The notes under the pieces: model-generated
The model's input: the letters and a program-made list of their open reading frames with translations, nothing else
Database searches by the model: none
What the model was told of the DNA's origin: nothing
Origin: Buxus sempervirens
Taxonomy: Eukaryota; Streptophyta; Magnoliopsida; Buxales; Buxaceae
DNA length: 64,000 bases
Assembly: GCA_947561395.2 (NCBI GenBank)
Contig: OX387190.1
Coordinates: 14,006,858 to 14,070,857, forward strand
Direction of reading: 5' to 3'
Program-made: the position numbers and the translations under genes
Shown: positions 34,054-46,650 of the stretch, piece after piece
How the letters are laid out: every line of letters starts with the position of its first letter
Position numbering within the stretch: position 1 is the first letter of the stretch

Positions 34054-37000
34054 ATGTCCGCCATGGCGAGTTCTCCTACTACAAAATTGTCTTCTTTCTC
34101 CTCTCTTACTACTTCATCGTTGCCCTCTCTACCACTTCCTAATCTTTCTCATATCGTCTTGGTTAAGCTCATGTCAGAAAATTACTTAATATGGAAGGTA
34201 CAAATAGTTCCTTATCTTCGTGCGCAGAGACTTTACAAGTTTATTGATGGATCTAATCCTCCTTCCAAATTTCTTGAAGATAATCTTCCTAATCCTAGAT
34301 TTGAAATATGAATGTGGCAGGATCAGTTACTAATGCCTGCTCTCATCTCTTCTTTCTCTGAGCCTCTTATATCTCAGGTAGTTGGTTGTGATATAGCATG
34401 AGATGTATGGCTCTCCCTTGAATCAACCTATGCCTCCTCTTCTCAAGCTCGTATTGTTCAAACGCAACTTCAACTTGCGTCGCTCAAGAAAGGGAGAGAT
34501 TTTATAACCGTTTATTATAGACGAGCTAAGCTTCTTGCAGATACCATGGCCTCTGCTGGACGCCCCCTTCTAGCTTCTAAATTTGTTCCTTATTTGCTTG
34601 CCGGCCTTAGTTCGGAATATGATTCATTGGTTTCTTCAATTACTACTCGCCTGGATCCTGCTCCACTCGAACAATTGCTTGCCCACCTCTTGGGTCATGA
34701 AGCACGGCTACAACACCATACTTCTTCACTGTTATATGAACCGTTTGCTAATGTCACTTCTCGATCTCCGTCTTTCTCTGTGAATCGTAGTTGTCCTTTT
34801 CTTCATGGTGGATGCAATGGTTTTTCTCATAGTTATGGTGGTTGATCCAACTTAAACAGGAGCCGTGGTTACTTTGGATTTGCTGGCATCTCCTCACCTG
34901 CTCAATCTCCTACTTCTAACAATCGTTTTGTCTGCCAAGTGTGCAACTGAATGGGTCACTCGACTCTAACATGTCTTTATCGTTTCAATCAAGCGTATAC
35001 GGTTGCTGCTCTTGCTTCTACTCATTTTACTACATCAAATGTCGTCTCTGATTTCACCTGGTATCTAGACATTGCTATATCTAACCATTTTATAAGTGAC
35101 CTTGCTAATCTTAACTTGCAAGCATCTACATATTCTGGTGAGGGGCATCAGCATGTTGTTAATGGTAATACAACTTCTATATCTCACTCTGGATCTACTT
35201 AATTTCCTTCAATTTCTTCTCCCTTTATTCTTAACCATCTATTGTGTGTGCCTTCATTTACAAAGAACCTAATCTTAGTCTGTCAATTTTTTCTTGATAA
35301 CAATGTTTACTTTGAATTCTTTGTTAATCACTTTTGTGTTAAGGTATGTGTTACAAGGAAAATCCTCCTCCAAGGGATAGTCAATGAAGGATTCTATGTG
35401 TTCTCCCCAGACAAGTCGTCCCCACAAGCTCTCATCACATCTACTCCTCCCTTAGATATATGGCATGCTTGCTTGGGTCACCCACCACTACGAATTGTCT
35501 GTTCTGTTCTACAACAACTCAGCTTCCATTTACAAATTATGCATCATAGTTTTGTAATGCTTGTATTATGGCTAAAGCACATCGTCTCCCCTCCCCTCCC
35601 CTCCTCATCCTTCCAAATCTCATGCACCCTTTGAATTAATTTCTTCAGATATCTGGGGTCCTTCACCTTTTGCATCTCCTGATGGATTTAAATACTATAT
35701 TGCTTTTGTGGACTACTTCTCTCGTTACATTTGGCTTTTTCCATTAAAGTGCAAATCTAATGCTCTTGCAATTTTATCAAATTTAAAGCTCAAGTTAAAC
35801 TTCAATTCAATTGCAAAATTAAACAATTTCAATCAGATTCTGGTGGTGAATGTTGAGCGTTTTCCTCCTACCTTGCTAATGCTGGTATCATACATTGATG
35901 CACTTGTCATCATGTTTGTTCACAAAATGGTGTCGTTGAATGGAAGCATCGTCATATTGTAGAATCTAGTCTTGCTTTACTTGCCTATGCCTCTGTTCCT
36001 CAGCGTTTTTGGCCTCATTTTTTCCTTCATGCTGTTTATCTAATTAATATTCTTCCTTCTCCATCTTTGCAGAACAAGTCTCTCTTTCTTCTATTGTTCA
36101 ATTGTAATCCTTCACTCTCCAATCTACACATTTTTGGGTATGCTTGTTGGCCCTTTACTCGGCCCTTCAAACCTCAGAAGATGGACTATCGTTCCACATT
36201 GTGTCTATTTTGGGGTGAGTCCAACCCATCGTGGGTTTGTATGTTATAACCGCAAAATTGGACGGTGTCTTATTTCTAAAGATGTAAAATTCAATGAAAC
36301 CTCTTTTCCATTTAATTCACTTCCTAAGCCTAATCCGGCATCTCAGCCCACTACATCCCCCACTCACACTCTATTACCCATTCTCTCTTTTACCAATCCA
36401 TCTTCACCGTCCATACTAGGTCTAGGCCCATCTACCTCTCCGTCCATCTCATCTTCTTCTTCACCTACTCCCTTATCATCATCTTCTCCATAGAACCATG
36501 CCGCACCAGAACATCCTCTGACCGCATCAGATCTTCCTCAGGCTTCTTCACAACCTACTCATTTGATGCTCACTTGGTCATGTATAAACATGGCTCGGCC
36601 TTGGTAGTTTACTGATGGCACCATAAGATGGCCTACACCTAAAGCTCTACTCACTATACATTCTCCCATTCCTAAATCTCCTACTTGCTTCTCTATTGCT
36701 AATAGATTTCAGGATTGGAGAGATGCTATGTCAAAGGAATTTCATGCCTCAATGGCTAATGAGACATGATCTTTAGTTCCAGCTGAGGAAGCCTCTAATA
36801 TCATTGGTTGTAAATGGGTGTTTCGCACCAAATATCATGCCAACAGCTCAACTTAAGACGAAAGGCAAGACTTGTTGCCAAGGGGTATCTACAACAATCT
36901 AGCGTCAACTACGATAAGACTTTCAATCCGGTGGTCAAACCCACCACTATCCGATTAGTGCTTTCGCTCACTGTTTCTCGCTGGTGGCCAATATGTCAAT

Positions 37001-37175
37001 ACAACGTCCAAAATGCATTTTTGCATGGTTCCCTTTCAGAAACTGTTTACATGGCTCAACCCCCAGGATTTGTGCATCCTTAATTTTCTTCCTTGTCTAC
37101 AAGTTGAAGTGAGCACTCTATGGTCTTAAACAATCCCTTTAGGCGTGGTACTCAAGGTTAAGCACTCGTCTTATT
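34054..37175 (+). pseudogene. Copia gag to reverse transcriptase, fossil coding region
   Basis: Parts in order: gag with the ENYLIWK motif (about 34170) and a zinc-knuckle remnant (CQVCN, about 34930); a protease remnant with WYLDIAISNHF (about 35060); integrase with GNAG-type DIWHACLGHPP (about 35455) and the FVDYFSRYIWLFPLK block (about 35705); then RT with [11 protein letters not shown] and NAFLHG (about 36860-37020). The end is cut by insertion of the solo LTR at 37176. It is broken in several places and does not encode a polyprotein. Confidence 0.85.
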
Positions 37176-39529
37176 TGTAGCGCCCCGGGACCGGGTTTGC
37201 CCATACGAGGCACCAACCCGTCCCTGAGCCCTACTTATGGGCCCAAAAGAACTTAATTGATACAATCAAGGGCTATTACAAAGTAATCATCAGAGTGCAT
37301 AAGCATACGAAGCATGGAATAAAAGTTTCCATCTAGCAAAAAGGGCACCTGTATACACACAAGTTCAAAAGCATAATACCCGTGTATACTAAAAGAAGCA
37401 AGTAAGTGCTCACAATCTCTCTCCTTCATATGTACAATCAAATACAAAGTCATGGTTAAAAAAAAACGAAAGTACAAGTATCATGAGGAGAGCCCTACAA
37501 TGGGAGGTAGTAATCCTTAGGTCTATAGTTGGGCTCTCCCTCAAACTCTATCCCAGTATGAAGCTCACCAGGAGGATCTGAAAACAAAACCAATAAAACA
37601 AAACACGCGTAAGACTAAAGTCCCAGTAAGCAGCAAACATGCATAAATAGAATAGTTTATGCAATTTTTATAACATCATGATAACAATCTCAAATATAAA
37701 ATACCAAATCTAAGTCAAAGTATCTCAATCGAATACAGTTCAATAAACACAATCATAATGTAAGCATGTCTTGGTAGGACTCGTGGATTAGCATGTCTTG
37801 GTAGGACTTGTGGATTAGCGTGTCTGTAAATTAGATTAACAACCTCTGTCCATGTGCCACCTACACAAGACTTATAGAAAGAAGCCTAGCTAGGGACATC
37901 TCAATATGCGGAGCACCCATGCATGGGCTGGCAAGTGACAACCCCAAACAATGGCCTAATCTAGGCCTCAAATCAAAACATGAATCACAAGAACATCCCG
38001 TCGATTCCCCGTGGTGGTTGGTTGCTGCAGCACCTCTACACTAGATTCCACGTCAGTATGGAGGGCCTCACTAGATTCCACATCAGTGGACACAATTATG
38101 GACAATGTCATTAAAACTAACAAGCCAACACTAACACACTAACTAGACTCACTATGGATCCATATTAAGTACCATGCCCAATTAGACGACTCACAACTCA
38201 AAACAAAACCATTCAAATAGGATACTAAAACAAGTGCTTCAATGCACTAACTAGGCCCAAGTAGGATTCCCCATCCACTGCCAATCAGCCAAGGCTAAGT
38301 GAGATTCCTCATCCACTACCAAAAAAAACCATATACCAAGTGCCTTGTCAAATAACACAAAAATTCTCAACCTTGCTTTCATAAATCCAAATCAAGCAAA
38401 ACAAATGCCATAAAATCTACAAAATATTGATTTGATGAGTGAGATAGTCTTAGGATTCACAATCACCATACCAAAAATCAATGGATTCCGAGACAAAAAG
38501 TTTTCGACCTTGAAAAATATTCCAAGTATGGTTAAAAGCGTTGACTTGTTATTGGTAAGGAATTAGATCTTGGGATTATTTTTAGTGCTTCCAAATGGGG
38601 GATAAAATCTTATTTACATGTAAAGACTTAAGTAAATAGAAATGTAAAAATAATCATAACATTTATTAAATGTCTTTCAGGTAAATAACGGTGTTGAATA
38701 GATTATCTGGGAAACAAAGGCTGAGAAAAACAGTGAAGATGGGCTCATGATTAGGTCCACAATTAATCGCCAATCAGCGATTAGGTCCGCAATTAGTTGC
38801 TTGTTCGTGATTAATCCTGAGGCCTAATCTTGAATCGCGATTAGAATTTACAGAGAATGTTTTTGGGGGTTCTAGCTCACGATTAATCTCCAAATTTCAG
38901 GATTAATAGCCAACTCAGGTTCTTCATATTTTCAAGCTATTATTCAACACTAAATTGACCTATACCATTTCTAACTTTTCAAAACCAACTGGGATGATCA
39001 TAAAACATTCCAACATGCTTAAAAACACCCACTAAACAGAAATTCATCCCAAATATAATTAAACACAAACCCGAAAACATTAAACCTCATTTAACATGAC
39101 AAATTCAAATCCAAATTTGAAATATTATCAATGTATGTCGAAAATCCACAACAAATCAATAGACAACTAAACAAGAATGCTATACAACCAAAACTATATG
39201 AAATTTAGGAGCTAAAACCAACATGCAAATCCATTTCCTCAATTCAATCAAACCCTAGAGAAGAGAATCCAAATTTTGGCAATACATTTTGGTTGGAAGG
39301 GTTTGCTACTTACATGTTTAATGGAGAAGCTCAACTTCCCTCCAATGTCCCTTCTTCTTCTTCATATTCTTCAAGCTTTCAAGCAACCTCACACTCCTCC
39401 TCTTGCCCTATACGTCCAACACAAGAAAGGAGGGTTCAAACACTTAGAAAAATTCAGCTAAGGCATATATTGCCTTTCTTTTGTTTTTCAAAGTTGCCCC
39501 TAAACAAGGCTTTTATTTCACTAAACTCT

Positions 39530-39850
39530 TGGGGGTACCTTAGTGTTATGTGGGGGTACCTTAGAGTTATTTAGGGGTTTAACTTAGTTATTCAAGGGGG
39601 TATACGTTAGGTATGCTTGGGAGGGTGTACCTTAGTTATACAGGGGGTACCTCAGTTATACTTGTGGGGTACCTTAGTTATATAAGGGAGTAACTTAGGC
39701 ATACTTGGGAGGGTGTCTTAGGTATACAAAGGGGTACCTTAGGTAATACAAAGGGTGTACCTTAGGTATTCTTGGGAGGTACTTTAGGAATTCTTAGGAG
39801 ATACTTTAAGTATACTTTAGGTTTACTTGGGGGTGTGCCTTAGGTATACT
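39530..39850. repeat. Degenerate GGGGGTACCTTAG(TTATA) tandem array in LTR A
   Basis: About a dozen units of 20-30 bp around GGGGTACCTTAG.TATAC, with frequent small changes. Confidence 0.8.
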
Positions 39851-40003
39851 TGGACCAAATTAATGTTAATGAGGGTTTAAGAAAGATCTTGGAGTGTTGC
39901 AATTCAAATTTGGGCATAAAATAATAAATCTGGAAATTTTGCACTGAATGCATGAACATTAAAGTTTGGACGTTCGGGCGTTGAAATTTTATCAAACAGG
40001 TTA

Positions 40004-43000
40004 TGTAAAACCCCAAATTTTCAGTAAATAAATAAATAAAATTTAATACAGATATTTGGAGTGTCAATGAATTTGTCAAAATAAATTGGGGATTTAATAT
40101 AAAGGAATGATTTCGGGTACTTATAATTCGTTCGGGATGTATAACGGACTAATAATGACAAAGAGAATAAACTTGGAAATTTCGGAAGAAATTGAATGGG
40201 TAGATGTGAAAATATTAAGAGAAGGGTATTTTGGTCAATTCACATTAATTATCGGTAAATAATTAAATACATTAATTAAAATTGTTATTAGACTTGAGAA
40301 ATAATAATAGATTTAAGTTGTCGTTTAAATTGTTTATTAACAATGATATTTAAAGCTTAGTAATTAGAATAATGGCATACTGGTAATTATGTTTGATTTG
40401 AAGCCTGAAGTCGAGGAGATGAGAATTTTATTAAAGGATATTAATTATAATTATAGATGATCACACGGATAGAGAAGATCCGAAGTTTGGCGCAGATCTG
40501 ACCGATGGATGGTGAGATATCGAGGTGAGGGTGGATTAAAGGTCCTTATTAAATCTGATTGGTGGATAAGTAACGAACCCGACAGTAGTGCGATACGTGG
40601 GATCAGAGGAGAATAAAATAGGGTTTTTATATTTATTTGGGGTTGATCGTAAGGGAGTTTTAGTTTTTGGGTTCTGGCGGCTGAAGAGAGAAAAACGAAC
40701 AAAAGAGAGAGAGAGAGATCGAGAGGATAAGAAGAAGAAGGAAGGAGAGAACGTATCTCTGGTTTCTCATCATTCCTAGAGTGTCTCTTGCCTGTGAAGA
40801 GGAGAGGAAGTCGCTGGTTGGAAGAAGAAAGGATCTTGAGTGAACAGAGGTAGGTAGCACCGTTTACTCGTTCGTTTTGGTTTCCAGCGGTTTATTCGAT
40901 TCGAGTTGCATGATCTTTTATGTTGTAAATATACGAATATTGTCTGATATTAATTTTATATGAATGTTAGAAGCGATTAGAACACAAAAATATGATTTTT
41001 AGAAACTCCGTTCGTCGTTTTGGTTAAAGCGCCGACCGTGCCTGCACTTGGTGCTCCTCAGCGCTATTCGGCGTTAGTTGAAATATTTAGAGCGCCCGTG
41101 ATTGCCGACTAATAGTCGCTCGGCGCTCGCTATATTTAAAACGAAACGCGTTATCGCCGATGAGTGCCGCCCTACTGAGCGACCGTAGGCGATCAATCTA
41201 AAACACAAAATTAACGCTTGTAATGATTACAAGCCTAAACTCCAAATATTTCTATATACTCTAATGAATTAAAACCCAAACTTAAATATTTCCATCTTAC
41301 TTTATTGAATTAAACTAAACCCTAAATACTTTCATATGCCTTTTTGACCCTCACCAAACTTTAAATAACTTGAAAAACTTAACCTAAACCTAATTAGATT
41401 GTATACGTAATCTACTCTTCTACGAAATCTAAAGTGTAATAACTTTTGATAAATTAACCAAATCTTAATTAAGTCCTAATGCTTTGAAACGACCCAAATA
41501 TATATTATTAAACAATTAAAATTTTATATTAATGTAATTTATACATTATTATAACCGCACTCTAGCGTACATGATATGCGTCCAATTTCTGGTGTAATTA
41601 AATGTCTGTCTAACACTAAATCAGGATGTCACGCTAAACTTATTTAAATGTACTGAACAAAATATTATAATTAATAACTGAGAAACTGTTTAGAACCAGA
41701 CTTTGAATTATCAACTAAACATGAACCTAATATGCTATAAATAATAATGGAAATGAGAATTATTTGTGCATTGGCTTGGTGGCTAGTTTTATTGATAACC
41801 TGCTTGGTGGCAGAGATGTATTGTATATTACCTGCTTGGTGGCAGAGATTATAACCTGCTTGGTGGCAGAGATAACCCGCTTGGTGGCGGAGACCCTAAC
41901 CCGCTTGGTGGCGGAGACCCTACCTGCTTGGTGGCAGAGATTACCCGCTTGGTGGCGGAGACCCTAACTCGTTTGGTGACGGAGACCCAACCTGCTTGGT
42001 GGCAGAGATAACCCGTTTGGTGACGGAGACCCTAACCTGCTTGGTGGCGGAGACCCTAACCCGCTTGGTGGCGGAGACCCTAACCCGCTTGGTGGCGGAG
42101 ATACCCGCTTGGTGGCGGAGACATTACTCCTGCGGGAGAGATTCATTACCTCCCGTGGGGCAGATGTATTTCCGATGGATTGCATCCTACAAGAGAGGTA
42201 CCTCATGTGGGAGAGATGTGATTATGCGTGATTGCATCCCACATGGAGGATGGGTGTGTGAGTTACCACTGAAAGGTGAGGAAGCTATCTCCTAGGGTAG
42301 AGGTAGATGCTAGGTGTTCACATCCTGCGGTAGAGTTATACTGTCTCCTGCAGGGGGTACCTGTAGTCTTAGAGATGTGCATTCTCCTGCGGAGCTTGTG
42401 TGGATACTACGTGTTTGTGTTCTGTGGTAGAGATAGGCTACTACCTGAAGGTTGGCTTTTATTACTGATATGATGTTTGATTCTCAGGTTGATGGATTGT
42501 TTATTTAAAAAGGAAATATTGAAATGTCATAACTGAATAGAATTGCTATGAGTTAATGAGAACTGTTAAAATGGAATATTATGGAATCATGAATAAAATG
42601 TGGAACTACTCTTAAGAAGACACTAAAGAAAATAAACCAGGAACCATGGGAATGTGAAATATAATACATTGTCCTTTAAATTGAACGGAAATGCACAGGA
42701 TTAACTTCTTTTATTTCAGGCACTGATTACATGTTTGTTTTATATTGAGATTATTCGTTTATCTTATTGACCGTAATTAGTCGTCTATTTTACCGAGCAT
42801 GAAACCACTGTTATTTTATATATGCATAAACTGTTTCTTCATGCATGTGTTACCTACTGAGATATTCGTATCTCACCCCTACTTTATATTCTATTTTTCA
42901 GGTCATCTTGGAGAGGACGCCACGGGTTAGACAGATAGTGGGTTGAAGCCTAGAAATTCCATATGAAAAGAGTAGGATGATTTTATATAGTTGTATTTAT

Positions 43001-43247
43001 TTTATTGGAATCATAATAGATGATTTGGTAGGATATTAAGAGTTAGTTAATTTGTAGTTGCCTTCATTTGAGTAATTGATGTAATAGGGAGATTCAGTTA
43101 ATAATAAATGATTTAAGCTTCCTAGCACTCTGATAAATCTTAGTTCTTTATTTCCTTATATTTGAACTGATTGTAATGTACCCAAGTTAATGCCTTGATC
43201 CGAGTCAAAATGAGAAAAAAAAAATGACCCGGATTCGGGGCGTTACA
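40004..43247 (+). mobile_element. Tekay-type solo LTR B (3,244 bp) nested in LTR A, TSD GGTTA
   Basis: It starts TGTAAAACCCCAAATT and ends CGGGGCGTTACA, flanked by GGTTA (39999-40003 and 43248-43252). It is in inverse orientation relative to A, C, D and E. It carries a promoter-like TTTTATATTTATT near 40626 and the conserved block CTGAGATATTCGTATCTCA near 42856, which is found inverted in LTR E near 55533. It has no coding sequence. It is the youngest layer of the Copia / A / B stack by position. Confidence 0.92.
41771..42121. repeat. Minisatellite, about 15 units of GCTTGGTGGCGGAGACC(CTAACCC)
   Basis: Units of 16-32 bp share GCTTGGTGGC(G/A)GAGA. Two variant units read GTTTGGTGACGGAGA. There are no unique spacers, so this is not a CRISPR-like structure. 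Confidence 0.92.
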
Positions 43248-43633
43248 GGTTATGTAGAATTTCTCAATGCGCACACATGATCTGCGTGTAATGGGGATCC
43301 GGTTCAAGTGTTTGGTCAACATCCGATAAACGCATGATTCAAGGTCCATGCGTTAATGCTAATTTTCACACTTAACTTAAAATTTTTAGAATTTGAGTTC
43401 TATTTCACTAGATCTTCTTGGAGGGTACCTTAGCCAATTAAAATTTAGACATAACCTTAATTAAGCTTACCTTAATAAGCTTTAATCAAGTTCAATTTGC
43501 TTCCCCAAAGTCTCAGTCATGATCCACATTCGCCTGACCTTCATAGCACAAGTACTTAATTAGTCTAATAATCCACTTTAAATAAATAAACTTAATAATT
43601 AAGATATAATCAGGGTCGGGGTTTTACATTATT

Positions 43634-44124
43634 GATCTTGATTTCCGTATTTCCTCTGCTAACTCATCTTTTTTTATACAAGTTGCTGGTTCTTTGTGCC
43701 TACTGTATATTATCAGGTTCTAATTTGATCTCTTGGTCCTCCAAGAAACAACTTACCATTGCCCGATCTTCCACCGAAGTTGAATTTAAGGTTGTGGCAA
43801 ATGACACTGCTAAAGTCATCTGGATTCAACATTTCTACAGGGACATTGGAATTCCTCTTTTGGCTGCCCCTACTCTTTATGGTGATAATATTGGTGCAAT
43901 TTATCTCTCTTCCAACCCAGTTTTTTATGCTCTTACCAAGCATGTCAAGATTGACTTTCATTTTTTTTGGCAAAGGGTGCTTAACAAATCTCTTCGAGTT
44001 GCCTTCATTTCTGGGAAAGATCAAATTGTTGATGCATTAACTAAACCTTTGCCTATTGCTCGTTTCACTCAATTGATTTCAAGTCTGCGCTTACGTTCTC
44101 TTTTGCTGGACTTGAGGGGGGGAA
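43634..44124 (+). pseudogene. Copia RNase H region, fossil
   Basis: After the inserted LTR, RT/RNase H coding resumes with WSSKKQLTIARSSTEVEF (about 43735), the LYGDNIGAIYLSSNPVF block, KHVKIDFHF and DQIVDALTKPLP (about 44020), ending before a GAGGGGGGGAA purine tract at 44114-44124. The motifs are those of Copia RNase H. It is part of the broken element. Confidence 0.88.
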
Positions 44125-44330
44125 TCTTATGGCAAGCCTAGTCACATATTCAGGCCCATCAGCTGAAAACAATGACAACAAGAGTTTTTCAAAAGGATCA
44201 AGAAATGGCTCAAGAAATCACTCTGTAACAGCTGGCAAAATTAGTTGGAACTAATTCTTTGTACTACCCTTTATAAAGGCATGATGTATACATCAAGGGA
44301 AAGTGAGAGAAAGAAACATTTAACTCAACA
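44125..44330 (+). repeat. Copia 3' LTR
   Basis: It aligns end to end with the 5' LTR (206 bp each) with about 26 differences counted by eye, and ends TTTAACTCAACA. Confidence 0.9.
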
Positions 44331-44979
44331 TGGAGAAGTCGGGTTTTCTGGTGGACATGCTGGGCAGATGATCCTTGTAACGCCCCGTGTAACCACCTTA
44401 TTTTTGCACCCCTGGAAGTGCTAAAAATGCAAAACCTGGCTAAAAAGTCAAACCCTGAGGGGTCAAAATTTGACCTTTTGATCAAGTGATAATTGGCTGC
44501 CTTGATATTTCTCAATGGATAGAGAATCCCGACATGAGTCCAACGCAACTGAGTTTGTTGGAATCGGAGTCCGAATGAAGGTTCTGTGGGCTGGTCAAAC
44601 TTGAGGGTGAGCCGAAAGTTGACTTTTTGCCGAACCCCGTGCCAAGTGCTTAGCTCTACATCATTGGATAGAGGGCTCCGATACGAGTCCAACACAATTG
44701 AGTTTGCTCAAATCGGAGTCCGGATGAAAGAGATATGAGCTGTTGAAGTTTCTGAGCGGAAAAACCGGAAACTGCACACGTGGCGCAGGAACTGCACACG
44801 TGGCAGCCAACGCAGCAAAATATCTCAGGGACTAAATATTAAATATCCAAAAGTTGCTAAAAATCTCAGGGACTAAACCAAAATTCGCAGGGGGCAATCC
44901 GTAGATATCCAAAAGTGTCAAATCGGTCAAATAGGTCGAATCGGTCAAGTCGAGGGGCAAATCCGTAATTTTTTGATTT

Positions 44980-45225
44980 GTATCCGGTCAAATATATCGG
45001 ATACACATAGGTTTGTGTATAACTGACATCAAATGTCGGATACAAAGATTTTCTCGGTGAGATTCGCGTCGATTCGCCGACAGATTCGCGGCGGCATTTA
45101 ATTTTCAAAATTATTATGTCTTGTATCCGATATAATATGCTGGATATAAAGGGAGTGCAGTGTATCCGACATAATATGCCGGATACAAATGAAGTGCATT
45201 GTATCCGACATTAAATGCCGGATAC
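44980..45225. repeat. Five GTATCCG...CGGATAC palindromes just upstream of the TATA box in LTR G
   Basis: Units at about 44980, 45017, 45122, 45162 and 45201, for example GTATCCGACAT...ATGCCGGATAC. Starts are about 37-40 bp apart within each cluster, with one 75-bp interruption between the second and third. Confidence 0.85.
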
Positions 45226-45235
45226 AAAATTTATC

Positions 45236-45245
45236 TATAAAAAGG
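45236..45245 (+). promoter_or_regulatory. TATA box of LTR G
   Basis: TATAAAAAGG, about 850 bp from the LTR start and directly after the palindrome cluster; it fixes the sense of this LTR family. Confidence 0.6.
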
Positions 45246-46380
45246 CAACTGCAGCCCCATTTCCGGGGTTGGCTTCCCATTTTTGTTTTTCCCCTTCCTT
45301 CCCCCTCTAAGCCAGCTCCGAAATCTCCAACCTTTGCCCCTCCTTGCACCCCAAACCCAACAACCTCCTTGCTTGACCATTTTACCCCTCCCCATTCCCT
45401 TCTTTCCCTCACTCAAGAAGTTGAAGAAGGAGAAGAGGCTGCTGTTGGTGTTGAAGAGGAGTGCTCCAGCCATTGTTTGAGTTTGAAAGGAGGCTCCACG
45501 TGCCTTATTCCAGGGTTAAACCCTAAGGTAATGTTTTTGGTGGCATTATGTTCAACATAGATTGAAATGAGCATCTTTTGAGCATGTTGTAATATCTTCC
45601 ATCTTCAGCATGTTCGTTCCCTTTCCAGCATACTACTACTTTCTTTCCCCATTTCTCTTGCTTGTTTTAGCCTAAAAACCCCCTTGGTAAAAGGGGGGAG
45701 ATGCATGTATGTCTCATGGAAGATGAGGGTCCGTCTAAGCATGTTTTCCATAGCTTGTCGTTGTTATCTTATTTGCATGGGGGAGCATGTTCCTCCAGTT
45801 GGTTATCCGTCCATTGTACCCCATTCTAAACCCCCTCATTCCCTTCTTTAAATAGTTTTACTCGAATGATTTTGCATGTGTGCTGAGCATGAAGTTAGTG
45901 ATTTAATGTATAAGCTTAAGCTAGATTATCTAGGTCATGTTATTCATGCATATTTCTTGGAAAGTATGTTCCCCATGCCCCTTTTGCTATATCCCTTAGC
46001 TAGTGTTATAGACAACATGATGTTATCCTCTCTCTAGCACATGCATGCATGCATGCCTTCACACACCATTGGAACCATGCTATGCCATTTCTTGCTTAAG
46101 TTTTTAGCTATTTTAGGGCATATATGAGCCCACACGTACTTCATGTTTTGTGCCTATAGCCCATGATGAAACCTACGCTCTCTTTTGTTTTCTTTTGGTT
46201 AAAAAGCGTGCATGATTGATCCTGATTGGTGCCCCTCCTTATTGCGTCACTTGTTGGTTACAATGGGAGATTGTTGGAGCCAGTACAGGGACATTCAGGT
46301 CCCTGTCACACTATTGGGACACCCCAAGAAGCTTAAAAACCCAACCCCAATGCAAAAATCCAAAAAAAAGGCTTCTGTAT

Positions 46381-46487
46381 GTTGATCCGGCAACTCAGGC
46401 CGGATCAACAGAGCCCCATTCGTAGCCGGCAAAAGATGCCGGATACACTGAGGTCTGTGTGTAACCGGCATCTCAGGTCGGCTACAC
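46381..46487. repeat. Second triple palindrome array in LTR G
   Basis: GTTGATCCGGC...GCCGGATCAAC (46381-46409), GTAGCCGGC...GCCGGATAC (46422-46446) and GTAACCGGC...GTCGGCTAC (46461-46484). Start spacing is about 40 bp, as in the array of the homologous LTR at 31313-31411, but with different words. Confidence 0.85.
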
Positions 46488-46564
46488 TGCCAGAATACCA
46501 TTTTTCGCCATTTTGTGATATTGTGCTATTTTTTTGTTTGTTTGATCAATTCGGATGAACGAGA

Positions 46565-46650
46565 AGGGTTTCCGGGTCACCCGGAAACCCAAGACCCGGA
46601 AACCCAAGATGGGCCACCCGGAAACCCAAGACCCGGAAACCCAAGATGTG
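46565..46650. repeat. Short GGAAACCCAAGACCC tandem repeat in LTR G
   Basis: Four to five units of about 18-20 bp based on CCCGGAAACCCAAGA. Confidence 0.75.

Larger units (their letters stand above)
37176..43628 (-). mobile_element. Tekay-type solo LTR A inside the Copia RT (TSD TTATT), itself interrupted
   Basis: The plus-strand ends are TGTAGCGCCCCGGG and TCGGGGTTTTACA, flanked by TTATT (37171-37175 and 43629-43633). Its orientation (sense minus) matches the LTR of the minus-strand chromovirus fragment at 44376. Excluding the nested LTR B it is about 3.2 kb. It shares with LTRs C, D and E the TCTGAAAACAAAA(C/T) and CCCAGTAAG(C/T)AG words near its left end. Confidence 0.9.
33822..44330 (+). 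mobile_element. Complete but broken Ty1/Copia element, Ale-like, TSD TGGAG
   Basis: Both 206-bp LTRs are present (33822-34027 and 44125-44330), flanked by perfect TGGAG copies (33817-33821 and 44331-44335). A primer site matching initiator-Met tRNA follows the 5' LTR, and a purine tract precedes the 3' LTR. The order gag, protease, integrase, RT, RNase H identifies Copia; short LTRs and the RT block ([20 protein letters not shown]) suggest the Ale/Retrofit lineage. Without the nested insertion it is about 4.05 kb. By eye the LTRs differ at about 26 of 206 sites (about 13%). Using a generic plant rate, that means at least some 5 million years, more in a slow-evolving tree. The coding region has several breaks. 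Confidence 0.92.

Noticed and set aside
41771-42121. CRISPR-like array
   Set aside because: Units are contiguous with no unique spacers, lie inside an LTR with defined ends, and the genome is a plant nuclear one. It is a minisatellite.
45189-45560. Proline-rich 123-residue open frame as a gene
   Set aside because: It lies in the leader of solo LTR G, starts inside the palindrome cluster, and has no family motif.
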